A stretch of DNA of 64,000 bases from GCA-003244245 sp050699435 (GTDB taxonomy: Bacteria; Actinomycetota; Actinomycetes; Mycobacteriales; Pseudonocardiaceae): NCBI GenBank assembly GCA_050699435.1, contig JBOHGM010000010.1, positions 1 through 64,000 of the forward strand, in the 5' to 3' direction. The notes beneath the pieces were generated by a model. The model saw only the letters and a list, made by a program, of their open reading frames with translations. It was not told the DNA's origin and made no database searches. The translations under genes were made by a program, and so were the position numbers. Positions 25,308-34,530 of this stretch are shown piece after piece (the first letter of the stretch is position 1; each line of letters starts with the position of its first letter).

Positions 25308-27617
25308 TTGACCGACCTCACGACGAGTAGTCCCTCGGCCGATACCGTGCACGAGACCATCGCGGTGCTGGACAACGGCACCTTCGGGACCCGTACGGTG
25401 CGTTTCGAGACCGGCAGGCTGGCCCGCCAAGCGGCCGGCTCGGTCGTCGCCTACTTAGACGACGACACCATGCTGCTCTCCGCCATCACGGCGTCCAAGC
25501 ATCCCAAGGACCAGTTCGACTTTTTCCCGCTCACCGTCGATGTCGAGGAGCGGATGTACGCCGCTGGGCGGATCCCCGGCTCCTTCTTCCGCCGCGAGGG
25601 TCGTCCGTCCACCGACGCGATCCTCACCTGCCGGCTGATCGACCGACCGTTGCGCCCGTCCTTCGTCGAGGGACTGCGCAATGAGGTCCAGGTCGTCATC
25701 ACCGTGCTGAGTCTCAACCCGTCGGACCCCTACGACGTGCTCGCGATCAACGCCGCCTCGGCGTCCACCCAGATCTCCGGGCTGCCGTTCTCGGGGCCGG
25801 TCGGAGCCGCCAGGGTGGCGTTGGTCACCCACGAAGACGGTGCTGTCCAATGGGTGGCCTTTCCGACCCATGAGCAGATCGAGCGATCGGTCTTCGACAT
25901 GGTCGTCGCAGGCCGCGTGGTCGGCGCCGACGTGGCGATCATGATGGTCGAGGCGGAGGCCACCGAGGCCACCATGGGGCTGGTCGCAGGCGGTGCCCAG
26001 GCACCGACCGAGGAGATCGTGGCCGCCGGGCTGGAGGCCGCCAAGCCGTTCATCCAGACCCTGTGCGAGGCGCAGGTGCAGCTCGCCGAGCAAGCAGGCA
26101 CTCCGGCGCTGGAGTTCCCCACCTTCCCGGCCCACCAGCCCGACGTCCTGGATGCGGTCCGCGAAGCGGTGGCCGACGAACTGGCCACGGCGCTGACCGT
26201 CCCGAGCAAGAAGGAACGCGAGCGCCGGCTCGACGAGCTCAAGTCCACCTGCCTGGAGCGGCTGGGCGAGCGGTTCGATGGCCGCGAGAAGGAGATCGGT
26301 GCCGCATTCCGCACGGCGACCAAGGCCGCCGTGCGCCAGCGCATCCTGCGCGACAAAGTACGCATCGACGGCCGTGGCATCACGGACATCCGGCCGCTGT
26401 CCGCGGAGGTCGAGGTGGTTCCCCGGGCGCACGGCTCGGCGCTGTTCGAGCGTGGCGAGACGCAGATCATGGGCGTGACCACGCTCAACATGCTGCGCAT
26501 GGAGCAGCAGATCGACTCGCTCGGTCCCGAGACCACCAAGCGCTACCTGCACCACTACAATTTCCCGCCGTTCTCCACCGGGGAGACCGGCCGGGTCGGT
26601 TCGCCCAAACGGCGCGAGATCGGCCACGGCGCGCTGGCCGAGCGGGCGGTGCTGCCGGTGCTGCCCAGTCGCGAGGAGTTCCCCTACGCGATCCGCCAGG
26701 TCTCCGAGGCGCTGGGCTCCAACGGCTCCACGTCAATGGGCTCGGTGTGCGCATCCACGATGTCACTGCTCAACGCGGGCGTGCCGGTCAAGGCGCCGGT
26801 GGCGGGCATCGCCATGGGTCTGGTGTCCGGTGAGGTGGACGGCCAGACCCGCTACGTCGCACTCACCGACATCCTCGGCGCCGAGGACGCCTTCGGCGAC
26901 ATGGACTTCAAGGTCGCAGGCACCAAGGACTTCATCACCGCCCTGCAGCTGGACACCAAGCTGGCCGGGATCCCGTCCGACGTCCTGGCAGGCGCGCTGT
27001 CCCAGGCCAGGGACGCTCGGCTGACCATCCTCGGGGTGATGGCCGAGGCCATCGACGGGCCGGACGAGATGAGCCCGTACGCGCCGCGGGTCACCGCGAT
27101 CAAGATTCCGATCGACAAGATCGGCGAGGTGATCGGCCCGAAGGGCAAGATGATCAACTCGATCACCGAGGAGACCGGCGCGGACATCTCCATCGAGGAC
27201 GACGGCACGATCTACGTGGGGGCCAACGACGGCTCTTCAGCCGAGGCCGCCATCGACCGGATCAACGCGATCGCCAACCCGCAGCTGCCCAAGGTCGGGG
27301 AGCGGTTCCTGGGGACCGTGGTGAAGACCGCTGCGTTCGGCGCCTTCGTCTCGCTGGTGCCAGGCAAGGACGGCCTGGTGCACATCTCCAAGCTGGGCAA
27401 CGGCAAGCGGATCGGCAAGGTCGAGGACGTGGTCAAGGTCGGTGACAAGCTGCGCGTGGAGGTGGCCGACATCGACAACCGCGGCAAGATCAGCCTGGTG
27501 CCGGTCAGTGACGACGCTGCCGCAAGTCCGGACGCTGCCGCAGGTCCCGGCGCTGCCGCAGGTCCGGACGCTGCGGCGGGTCCCGACGCTGCCGCGCAGG
27601 CCCCGGCCGGCCCGTGA
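25308..27617 (+). CDS. pnp: polyribonucleotide nucleotidyltransferase (PNPase)
   Basis: 769 residues from a TTG start that follows GAGGAGGAGAAG. Two RNase PH-like domains are separated by a helical domain; the second (about residues 345-565) has ERGETQIMGVTTL and the phosphate-binding GSNGSTSMGS. KH (GEVIGPKGKMINSI) and S1 (FLGTVVKTAAFGAFVSLVPG) domains follow. The last 35 residues are Ala/Pro/Asp repeats (PDAAAGP type). The 193-base leader contains a CTTCGATCGAAG palindrome (25229-25240). The stop overlaps the next start as GTGA. Confidence 0.97.
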   Translation: MTDLTTSSPSADTVHETIAVLDNGTFGTRTVRFETGRLARQAAGSVVAYLDDDTMLLSAITASKHPKDQFDFFPLTVDVEERMYAAGRIPGSFFRREGRPSTDAILTCRLIDRPLRPSFVEGLRNEVQVVITVLSLNPSDPYDVLAINAASASTQISGLPFSGPVGAARVALVTHEDGAVQWVAFPTHEQIERSVFDMVVAGRVVGADVAIMMVEAEATEATMGLVAGGAQAPTEEIVAAGLEAAKPFIQTLCEAQVQLAEQAGTPALEFPTFPAHQPDVLDAVREAVADELATALTVPSKKERERRLDELKSTCLERLGERFDGREKEIGAAFRTATKAAVRQRILRDKVRIDGRGITDIRPLSAEVEVVPRAHGSALFERGETQIMGVTTLNMLRMEQQIDSLGPETTKRYLHHYNFPPFSTGETGRVGSPKRREIGHGALAERAVLPVLPSREEFPYAIRQVSEALGSNGSTSMGSVCASTMSLLNAGVPVKAPVAGIAMGLVSGEVDGQTRYVALTDILGAEDAFGDMDFKVAGTKDFITALQLDTKLAGIPSDVLAGALSQARDARLTILGVMAEAIDGPDEMSPYAPRVTAIKIPIDKIGEVIGPKGKMINSITEETGADISIEDDGTIYVGANDGSSAEAAIDRINAIANPQLPKVGERFLGTVVKTAAFGAFVSLVPGKDGLVHISKLGNGKRIGKVEDVVKVGDKLRVEVADIDNRGKISLVPVSDDAAASPDAAAGPGAAAGPDAAAGPDAAAQAPAGP

Positions 27618-29014
27618 CGCGACGGCAGCACCCCGACACTGCCCGACCTACGCCAGCCACCCACGGTGGCCGGCGTAGGTCCGGGCGTCTGCTGCGCACC
27701 CGCACCACCGTGCTCGACCGGCGGATCGACGGCGGGACGTTGCGGCGCAGCGTGCTGCCTGCCGGACTCCGGGTACTGACCGAGGAGTTGCCCGGCACCC
27801 GCTCGGCCGTGGTCGGGATGTGGGTGGCGGTGGGCTCGCGGGACGAGCCCACCGCGGTGGCCGGTGCCGCGCACTACCTGGAACACCTGTTGTTCAAGGG
27901 CACCGCGCGGCGCTGCGCCGCGGCGATCGCCGAGGAGATCGACACGGTGGGTGGTGAGCTCAACGCGTTCACCGCAAAGGAGCACACCTGCTACTACGCG
28001 CATGTGCTGGACACCGACCTCGATCTCGCCGTCGACCTGGTCTGCGATGTGCTCGGTGACGCGCTGCTCGACCCGGCGGATGTGGACCTTGAGCGCGGCG
28101 TCGTGCTCGAGGAGATCGCGATGCGGGACGACGATCCGGAGGACCTGCTGCACGACGAGTTCTCCGCTGCCTTGCTCGGCTCCCATCCACTCGGGCGTCC
28201 GGTGCTGGGTACCGAAGCGTCCATCACCGGGATGAGCCGGGACGCGTTGTACCGCTTCTACCGGCGCCGCTACACCCCGGAGCGGATGGTTCTGACGGTG
28301 ACCGGCAACGTCACACACAGCGCGGTGCTGGCTGCGGTGCGGCGCAGTTTCGGGCATCGCCTGACCGGCTCCGCCGAGCCCGTGCCGCCACGTCGGGGCC
28401 GGGTCAGGGTGACCGGCCGGCGGCCCCTGTCGTTGCGCACCGACGACTCCGAGCAGGCCCACGTCATGCTGGGAGTACGGGCCATCGACCGGCACGACGA
28501 CCGCCGCTGGGCGCTTGGGGTACTCGACGCCGCGCTGGGTGGCGGGATGAGTTCACGGCTGTTCCAGCAGATCCGTGAACAGCGCGGGCTGGCCTACTCG
28601 GTGTACTCCTCGGTGACCTGCTACGCCGACACCGGGATCCTGTCGATCTACGCCGGGTGCTCGCCGCGGCGCCTCGGCACGGTGGCCGCGGTGATCGGCG
28701 ACGTAGTGGCCTCGATCGCCAGGGACGGTCTTTCCGATGCCGAACTGGCGCGTGGCAAGGGGCAGCTTCGCGGCGGGCTGGTGCTCGGCATGGAGGATCC
28801 GGGTTCCCGGATGACCAGGATCGGCAAGGCGGAGGTCAACCACGGTGAGCACATCACCGTTGAGGAAGCGCTCCACGAGATTGACGAGGTGACTGCGGAA
28901 CAGGTCGGTGCGCTGGCTCGGGAGCTACTTCGCCGGCCGGTTACCGCGTCCGTGGTCGGCCCCTACGCCCACCCAGACGACCTGCCAGCGGAGATCGCCC
29001 AGGTGATCGAATGA
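27614..29014 (+). CDS. pepR: M16-family zinc peptidase
   Basis: 466 residues. HYLEHLLFKGT holds the inverted zinc motif HxxEH, and the third ligand lies in EEIDTVGGELNAFTAKEHTC. The C-terminal M16 domain is present. GTG 27614 overlaps the pnp stop; the first 40 residues are basic and not conserved. Same position as Rv2782c (pepR) in M. tuberculosis. Cytoplasmic peptide degradation is likely. Confidence 0.92.
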   Translation: MTRRQHPDTARPTPATHGGRRRSGRLLRTRTTVLDRRIDGGTLRRSVLPAGLRVLTEELPGTRSAVVGMWVAVGSRDEPTAVAGAAHYLEHLLFKGTARRCAAAIAEEIDTVGGELNAFTAKEHTCYYAHVLDTDLDLAVDLVCDVLGDALLDPADVDLERGVVLEEIAMRDDDPEDLLHDEFSAALLGSHPLGRPVLGTEASITGMSRDALYRFYRRRYTPERMVLTVTGNVTHSAVLAAVRRSFGHRLTGSAEPVPPRRGRVRVTGRRPLSLRTDDSEQAHVMLGVRAIDRHDDRRWALGVLDAALGGGMSSRLFQQIREQRGLAYSVYSSVTCYADTGILSIYAGCSPRRLGTVAAVIGDVVASIARDGLSDAELARGKGQLRGGLVLGMEDPGSRMTRIGKAEVNHGEHITVEEALHEIDEVTAEQVGALARELLRRPVTASVVGPYAHPDDLPAEIAQVIE

Positions 29015-29031
29015 CCCAGGTGGTCGAATGA
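28998..29031. repeat. 17-bp tandem duplication spanning the pepR stop
   Basis: CCCAGGTGATCGAATGA (28998-29014) is followed directly by CCCAGGTGGTCGAATGA (29015-29031), one mismatch. Each copy ends in TGA, the first being the pepR stop. Confidence 0.85.
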
Positions 29032-29044
29032 TGGAGTTGATCGC

Positions 29045-29839
29045 ATGACGGCACCCGAGCAGCCATCGTCCGCGCAGGATCGCTCGGCGGAGAACCCGAT
29101 CCGGGTCGGGGTGCTCGGCGCCCGGGGCCGAGTGGGCACCGAGGTATGCAAGGCGGTGGACGCGGCGCAGGACATGGAACTCGTCGCGATGGTGGACGCG
29201 GGCGACTGGATGTTCAACGTCGCTGACGCGGGCGCCGAGGTGGTCGTCGACTTCACCCACCCCGATGTCGTGATGGACAACGTGCGGTTCTGCGTCGACC
29301 AGGGCATTCATGCCGTGGTCGGCACCACCGGCTTCGACGAGAAGCGGCTGACCCAGGTCCGCGAATGGCTCGCGCCCAAGCCCGAGCTCGGGGTGCTGAT
29401 CGCACCCAACTTCGCCATCGGGGCGATCCTGTCCATGCGCTTCGCCGCAATGGCCGCCCGGTTCTACGAGTCCGCGGAGGTCGTGGAGCTCCATCACCCG
29501 CGCAAGGCCGACGCACCGTCCGGCACCGGGGTCCGCACTGCCGAACTCATCGCCGCGGCCCGGGCCGCGGCCGGGATGGACCCGCCCCCGGACGCCACCA
29601 CCCAGTCGCTGCCGGGCGCCCGCGGTGCGGACGTGGGCGGGGTGCGGGTGCATTCGGTGCGCCTCGCCGGGCTCGTCGCACACCAGGAGGTCCTGCTGGG
29701 CACGTCGGGTGAGACGTTGACGATCCGGCACGACTCGCTGGATCGCTCGTCATTCATGCCCGGCGTGCTGCTCGGCGTCCGGGCTGTGCTCGACCGGCCG
29801 GGGCTGACCCTGGGTCTGGAACCCCTGCTCGACCTGTAG
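29045..29839 (+). CDS. dapB: 4-hydroxy-tetrahydrodipicolinate reductase
   Basis: 264 residues. VGVLGARGRVGTEVCKAV binds NAD(P)H; VVELHHPRKADAPSGTG contains the catalytic HH and substrate-binding Lys. It makes tetrahydrodipicolinate for lysine and meso-diaminopimelate. dapA lies about 10 kb further on, after thyX and an accessory islet. It converges with the GNAT gene, leaving only 8 bases between stops. Confidence 0.95.
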   Translation: MTAPEQPSSAQDRSAENPIRVGVLGARGRVGTEVCKAVDAAQDMELVAMVDAGDWMFNVADAGAEVVVDFTHPDVVMDNVRFCVDQGIHAVVGTTGFDEKRLTQVREWLAPKPELGVLIAPNFAIGAILSMRFAAMAARFYESAEVVELHHPRKADAPSGTGVRTAELIAAARAAAGMDPPPDATTQSLPGARGADVGGVRVHSVRLAGLVAHQEVLLGTSGETLTIRHDSLDRSSFMPGVLLGVRAVLDRPGLTLGLEPLLDL

Positions 29840-29847
29840 GCCGACGC

Positions 29848-30402
29848 TCAGCCCACCTCGAAGTCCAGCGAGCCGGTCAGGCGCACCTCGCGCAGCGTTC
29901 GCCCATTGGCGTCGAGGGTGCGTACGGTGCCGTCGGGGTCCCAGCCGGCCCGTCGGTAGAAGCTCAGTAAGGCCGGGTCCTCGGCGGGTACCCAGGCGAT
30001 TCCCCGGGTGGCGCCGGCATCCCGGAGCGCGGCGGCGGCCGCGGCCAGCAGCCGCCCGCCGTGGCCGCGGCGGCCCCACCTCGGCTCCACCAGCAAGGTG
30101 CTCACGAGCACCGTCTGGGTCGCGTCGGCAGGCAGCGTGCCGTCGGCGGCGGCCACCTCGCCATGCGGTGCCGGCCCGGCCACCACGAAGCCGACGGGAT
30201 CGTCCCCCTCGGTGGCCAGCAGTACCGTGGCCCCGCCTTCGACGGTGTCCGCCCAGGCCCGCTGCACCTCCGGGGCGTCCAATCCGGCGAGGGTCTCGGG
30301 TGGCAGCAGGTCGCGGTAGGCGGCCCGCCAGGTCGTCCGGTGCAGCGCGGTGAGCACGGGAACGTCCTGCGGGGTGGCGGCGCGTACCCCGGCGAGTGCC
30401 AT
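29848..30402 (-). CDS. GNAT-family N-acetyltransferase
   Basis: 184 residues. VSTLLVEPRWGRRGHGGRLL is the acetyl-CoA-binding block (RRGHGG matches the Q/RxxGxG/A motif). The ATG at 30402 has no ribosome site but a TACCGT box 6 bases before it, so it is leaderless. Substrate unknown. Confidence 0.82.
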   Translation of the reverse strand: MALAGVRAATPQDVPVLTALHRTTWRAAYRDLLPPETLAGLDAPEVQRAWADTVEGGATVLLATEGDDPVGFVVAGPAPHGEVAAADGTLPADATQTVLVSTLLVEPRWGRRGHGGRLLAAAAAALRDAGATRGIAWVPAEDPALLSFYRRAGWDPDGTVRTLDANGRTLREVRLTGSLDFEVG

Positions 30403-30408
30403 GGCGTC

Positions 30409-30414
30409 ACGGTA
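30409..30414 (-). promoter_or_regulatory. -10 box of leaderless GNAT gene
   Basis: Reads TACCGT on the minus strand, 6 bases before the ATG at 30402. Confidence 0.55.
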
Positions 30415-30498
30415 GCGAGGCCCGCACGGTGCCCGTGTCCGACCCGGATCGGCAGGGGAGATCCGCGGTTGTCGGTGCCGGATGGCAGCATCGGCCCG

Positions 30499-31767
30499 GT
30501 GCAGATGGGACCGGCGCTGACGATGGGACCGGCCGCCGCGCGCCGCACCGCGCTGGCCGCGCAGGGGTTCGCCGACCCACGCCCGGCCGGGCCGGTGACC
30601 CGGCGGCACCTGCTGCGCGTGCTCGCCCGGATCGGGCTGTTGCAGCTGGATTCGGTGACCGTGCTGGCCAGGGCGCACTACCTGCCCGTGTTCAGCAGGT
30701 TGGGGCCCTACCCGCGGGAGCTGCTCGACGGGGCGGCCTGGGAGCACACCGTGCGACGCCCCCGGCTGCTGGTGGAGTACTGGGCGCACGAGGCGAGTCT
30801 GGTTCCGGTGCAGGACTGGCCGCTGCTGCGCTCGGGGGCCAAGAAACCGGGCTGGTGGCAGCACTACGAGGGGCTGGCCGTTCGCGCTCCGGAGCTGGTC
30901 AGCGCGGTGCTGGAGACGGTGAAGGCGCGCGGGCCGGTCAGCGCGGGCACCCTCGAGCGGGAACTGGGTGGCGGGGCCCTGCGCAGGCCGGGGTCGTGGT
31001 GGAACCGGACGGACACCAAGCGGATCTGCGAATGGCTGTTCGGTATCGGCGAGCTCACCACCGGCAGCCGGCGCGGCTTCCAGCGGCTCTACGACCTGCC
31101 CGAGCGGGTGCTGCCCCCGGAGGTGCTCACCCACCGGGTCGGCGCCCAGGAGGGTGCCCGGGAGCTGATCGCCCGAGCGGCCGGCGCGCTGGGCGTGGCC
31201 ACCGAGCCCGATCTGCGGGACTACTACCGGCTGCGGCCGCAGTGCAGCCAGCAGGCCGTCGCGGAGCTGGTGGCGGCAGGCGAGCTGGAACCGGTGCTGG
31301 TCCGTGGCTGGCCCGCCCCGGCCTACCGGCACCGCGACGCCCGCACCCCGCAGCGGATCACCGGTGCCGCGCTGCTGTGCCCGTTCGATCCGTTGATCTG
31401 GGACCGGCGCCGGACCGAGCGGCTCTTCGGCTTTCACTACCGCATCGAGATCTACGTCCCGGAGTCCCAGCGCAGCTACGGCTACTACGTGTTCCCGTTC
31501 CTGCTGGACGGTGAGCTGGTCGCCCGGGTCGATCTCAAGGCGGACCGGGCGGCCGGGCTGCTGCGAGTGCAGGGTGCCTTCGCCGAGCCCGGGGTGGACA
31601 CCGCCAGGGTGGTCGCCGAACTCGCCGGGGCGCTGCGCGAGCTGGCCGGCTGGCTGGAGCTGGCCGAGATCGCGGTGGGGCAGCGCGGTGACCTGGTCGC
31701 CGCGCTTGGCGTCGCGACCCGCCGACCTGCTCGGTCAACCGCACAGGTCAGCGGGATGCCGCGGTGA
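30499..31767 (+). CDS. YcaQ/AlkX-like winged-helix protein
   Basis: About 422 residues of the HTH_42/YcaQ family (PF06224). Members such as E. coli YcaQ and Streptomyces AlkX/AlkZ are DNA glycosylases that unhook alkylated bases and interstrand crosslinks. The family features seen are LLQLDSVTVLARAHYLPVFSRLG near the N terminus (quoted part: LARAHYLPVFSRLG), YWAHEASLVP, and LLCPFDPLIWDRRR near the C terminus. The catalytic-type Q-x-D/Q motif shows as LQLD. The start may be GTG 30499 or ATG 30505. Its end overlaps the convergent DUF4097 gene by 20 bases. Confidence 0.85.
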   Translation: MQMGPALTMGPAAARRTALAAQGFADPRPAGPVTRRHLLRVLARIGLLQLDSVTVLARAHYLPVFSRLGPYPRELLDGAAWEHTVRRPRLLVEYWAHEASLVPVQDWPLLRSGAKKPGWWQHYEGLAVRAPELVSAVLETVKARGPVSAGTLERELGGGALRRPGSWWNRTDTKRICEWLFGIGELTTGSRRGFQRLYDLPERVLPPEVLTHRVGAQEGARELIARAAGALGVATEPDLRDYYRLRPQCSQQAVAELVAAGELEPVLVRGWPAPAYRHRDARTPQRITGAALLCPFDPLIWDRRRTERLFGFHYRIEIYVPESQRSYGYYVFPFLLDGELVARVDLKADRAAGLLRVQGAFAEPGVDTARVVAELAGALRELAGWLELAEIAVGQRGDLVAALGVATRRPARSTAQVSGMPR

Positions 31768-32683
31768 CCAGCGCGTCGCCCGAACCGGTGCGAGCCTTCA
31801 CCCGCAGCCCGACGCTGGCCTCGGCAGGCGGCCCGGTCACCGGCAGCTCGCTGCGGGCCCGTCCAGACCCTGAGCTGACATCCAGCTCGGCGTGCACACC
31901 GCCGTGGATCCCGATCCGCAGCTGCCCCGAACCGGAGGTGAGCTCGAGACGGCCGGCCGAGGCGTCCATCACGACGAGGTCACCTCTGCCGGTATGCGCG
32001 GTCAGATCCCGCCCGACCGCGCCGAACCGGACGTTGCCTGCACCGGTCTGCACGGTGCTCGCACCCTCGGCACCGGCCGGACCGTCGAGCGCCACCACGT
32101 CCACCACCCCCGACCCGGTCCGCACCCGCAATGTTCCCTGTACCGAACCCAGCCGCACGTCGCCGGAGCCGGTGCGGACGTCTACTGCACCGGTGCACCG
32201 CTGCGCCAGGACCTGCCCGGAGCCGGTGGTGGCATCCAGCCGATCCGCGACGCCGTCGACGGTGATGTCCCCCGAACCGCTGCGTGCCAGCACTGACGAG
32301 CCGGCGGGGGCGCTCACCTCGATGGTCACTGCCACGGTGGGGAATGGGGCGTCCCGTGGTGTTCGCACGGTGAGCCGCTGCCTGGTAAAGTCGATCACCG
32401 TGTTGCGGGTGGCCTCGGCGGCCACGTCGCCGGGCTGCCCCACGCCAGCCTGTTCGCCGAGCCAGCTCAGCAACCCGCCGATCCCCGCACCCCACAGCGG
32501 CTGGCCCTTCGGGTCCGGGCGGATCTGCACGAACACCTCGTCGGCAGCAGCGGGGCTCTCCTCGGGCTCCACGAGCCGGACGTCCAGCCGTCCGGCATCA
32601 AGCTCGACGCAGACCTCCACCGGTCCTTCGCACGCGAAGTGCTGCTGCCGTACGACGGTCATCTCAGTGCCGTCATGCTCCAC
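31748..32683 (-). CDS. DUF4097-type beta-repeat protein
   Basis: About 311 residues. From residue 120 on it consists of repeated strands of the type TGSGDVRLGSV, RTGSGVVDVVAL, TGRGDLVVMDASAG, the DUF4097/DUF4098 right-handed beta-repeat. No signal peptide or membrane segment is seen, unusual for the family's adhesin-like relatives. GTG 32683 is chosen because GGAGGAG lies 5 bases before it; ATG 32722 is open but lacks a site. It follows the HicB-like gene by about 50 bases and they probably form one transcript. Confidence 0.75.
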   Translation of the reverse strand: MEHDGTEMTVVRQQHFACEGPVEVCVELDAGRLDVRLVEPEESPAAADEVFVQIRPDPKGQPLWGAGIGGLLSWLGEQAGVGQPGDVAAEATRNTVIDFTRQRLTVRTPRDAPFPTVAVTIEVSAPAGSSVLARSGSGDITVDGVADRLDATTGSGQVLAQRCTGAVDVRTGSGDVRLGSVQGTLRVRTGSGVVDVVALDGPAGAEGASTVQTGAGNVRFGAVGRDLTAHTGRGDLVVMDASAGRLELTSGSGQLRIGIHGGVHAELDVSSGSGRARSELPVTGPPAEASVGLRVKARTGSGDALVTAASR

Positions 32684-32730
32684 GGTTTCTCCTCCGACGA
32701 TGCGGTCCATCGCCCGGGCCATTCCGGCGC

Positions 32731-33267
32731 TCAGCCCTGGACCCAGCCCTGGACCCGGTGGTGAGTTCGACGGTCCCGGTCCGTCCGCCTCGACTCGTGC
32801 CAGCCCTCACCACGCAGCGCGCCCTGGACGGCGTGCGAGACCCAGGTGTTCAGCGAGACGCCCTGCTCGGCGGCTGCCCGCTCGGCCTGGTCCTTGAGCT
32901 GGTCGAACAGCCTGACGGTCATTCGGCTGATATCGCCGGTCATCCGCCCGATATCGCCGCCCATACCGCCGAAGGGACCTGCGCCGGGCCCGTGGGGGTG
33001 CGGCGGGGGGGCTGGCCCCGGATCGGAGGTTGAGCTCACCGCGACCCGTACGTCGCGTCCGTCCAGCCGCACCTCCACCACCTGGTCATCCAGCGTCGCG
33101 GTGACCTCAGCGGCGAGATCGGACAGCGCATTCATGATGGTCAACCGTGCTGCGGGCTCCAGCGCCGCGGCCAGCACAGCCGCGGTGTTCCTGGTTTGCT
33201 CATCGCCCGCCGATGCCGCGGCGGTCAGGTCCTCGCGCAACCGGTTGATGTACGGCGTCAGATCCAT
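32731..33267 (-). CDS. HicB-like ribbon-helix-helix protein
   Basis: 178 residues. The C-terminal part AAEQGVSLNTWVSHAVQGAL is a HicB/Arc-type ribbon-helix-helix DNA-binding block. The N-terminal helical part (MDLTPYINRLREDLTAAA) and the Pro/Gly/His linker are typical of actinobacterial homologues found beside DUF4097 genes. The ATG at 33267 has a CATAGT box 7 bases before it. No HicA toxin is present, so it is probably a regulator, not an antitoxin. Confidence 0.75.
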   Translation of the reverse strand: MDLTPYINRLREDLTAAASAGDEQTRNTAAVLAAALEPAARLTIMNALSDLAAEVTATLDDQVVEVRLDGRDVRVAVSSTSDPGPAPPPHPHGPGAGPFGGMGGDIGRMTGDISRMTVRLFDQLKDQAERAAAEQGVSLNTWVSHAVQGALRGEGWHESRRTDRDRRTHHRVQGWVQG

Positions 33268-33274
33268 GGCACCA

Positions 33275-33299
33275 ACTATGACGTCACGAATGACGGCAG
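33275..33299 (-). promoter_or_regulatory. candidate promoter/operator of HicB-like gene
   Basis: On the minus strand CATAGT (33275-33280) is a -10 candidate, 7 bases before the ATG. TGACGTCA, a perfect palindrome, overlaps its upstream edge (33279-33286) and TGACG recurs at 33291-33295. This suits autoregulation by a ribbon-helix-helix protein. Confidence 0.4.
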
Positions 33300-33359
33300 T
33301 CAAGACATCATCCTGATGCCGCAGGTACGCTGCGGCGAGTTCGAGAGGAGGGGTGCGCC

Positions 33360-34160
33360 GTGAGCCAGCCCGACGGCGTCGATCCAGCCGGCCCAGACGT
33401 TGACCCAGGCGTTGAGGTCGCCCCGCTACGGGTCCAGCTGGTTGCGAAGACCGAGTTCTTCCCGCCCGCCGAGGTGCCGTGGTCGACCGACGCCGACGGG
33501 GGGCAGGCACTCGCTGAGTTCGCTGGCCGGGCCTGCTACCAGTCCTGGCGCAAGCCCAACCCGGCGACCGCCACCAACGCCGGCTACCTGCGGCACATTC
33601 TCCAGGTCGGCCACCTGTCGGTACTCGAACACGGCTCGGTCACCTTCTACCTCACCGGGGTGTCCCGGTCGCTGACCCACGAACTGGTCCGGCACCGGCA
33701 CTTCTCGTACTCGCAGCTGTCTCAGCGTTACGTCCCCGAGCGGGAGGCGGCCATGGTCGAGCCGGACGTCATCGCCGGTGATCCGGAACTCCACGAGCTG
33801 TTCCTCGCTGCGACCCGGGCGAGTCAACAGGCCTATACCGAGCTGCTGGCCGGGCTGGAGAAGCGCTTCGCCGGTGAGCAGAACGCCACCCTGCGGCGCA
33901 AACAGGCCCGCCAGGCGGCTCGCTCGGTGCTGCCCAACGCCACCGAGACCCGCATCGTGGTCACCGGTAACTACCGGGCCTGGCGGCATTTCATCGGCAT
34001 GCGAGCCACCGAGCATGCCGATGTGGAGATCCGGGCGCTGGCCGTGGAGTGCCTGCGCCAGTTGCAGAAGGTGGCACCCAACGCGTTCAGTGACTTCGAG
34101 ATCTCCCCGTTGCCCGACGGCACGGAGATCGCCTCCAGCCCGTTCGTCACCGAGGGCTGA
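33360..34160 (+). CDS. thyX: flavin-dependent thymidylate synthase
   Basis: 266 residues. RHRHFSYSQLSQRY contains the ThyX motif RHRxxSxxxxSxR. It makes dTMP from dUMP with FAD, methylenetetrahydrofolate and NADPH. GTG 33360 follows GAGGAGGGG. The N-terminal 30 residues are a variable extension. In related genomes thyX is close to dapA; here about 5.2 kb separates them. Confidence 0.95.
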   Translation: MSQPDGVDPAGPDVDPGVEVAPLRVQLVAKTEFFPPAEVPWSTDADGGQALAEFAGRACYQSWRKPNPATATNAGYLRHILQVGHLSVLEHGSVTFYLTGVSRSLTHELVRHRHFSYSQLSQRYVPEREAAMVEPDVIAGDPELHELFLAATRASQQAYTELLAGLEKRFAGEQNATLRRKQARQAARSVLPNATETRIVVTGNYRAWRHFIGMRATEHADVEIRALAVECLRQLQKVAPNAFSDFEISPLPDGTEIASSPFVTEG

Positions 34161-34530
34161 CTCCCACGTGGCAAGGGTGTCAGCCGGGACTACCCACATC
34201 GCCGCGTTCATCGGCCACCAAACCTCGACGCCGGGATGCGGCCCGGTGACACTGCGCCGCTGTGTGGCTACCCTGTCAGTGCGCTGACCGACGCGGTCCG
34301 CCAGCGGCGGCTGCCGCACAACCCGGCGCGGTATGCGACCATTCCGCGACCACCCCGAGCGAGAGCGGGTCTGCTGGACCCTGGCCCATGCCTGCGCGTT
34401 TCTGGGGTACTGCCACCAGATCGACGAGCCGTTGGCTGACTGTTCGAGCACCCCGACGATCAAGACGAGGAAGCCACATCGCCTGATGCCAGTGACGAGG
34501 AACGCAGCTGGGCGATCGAAGCCGGCGAGC
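34161..34530. other. non-coding left edge of accessory islet
   Basis: Between thyX and the XRE-type regulator. Frames are open but show no family resemblance or ribosome sites. The last 50 bases, from about 34479 (CGCCTGATGCCAGTGACGAG), are part of a segment repeated at about 37003. No integrase or attachment site is visible. Confidence 0.4.

Noticed and set aside
29848..31437. A 529-codon minus-strand frame including the GNAT gene
   Set aside because: Only the last 184 codons resemble a protein; the rest is antisense to the YcaQ-like gene. The leaderless ATG at 30402 fits.
32731..33267. HicAB toxin-antitoxin system
   Set aside because: No HicA-like small RNase gene adjoins; the partner is a DUF4097 protein.
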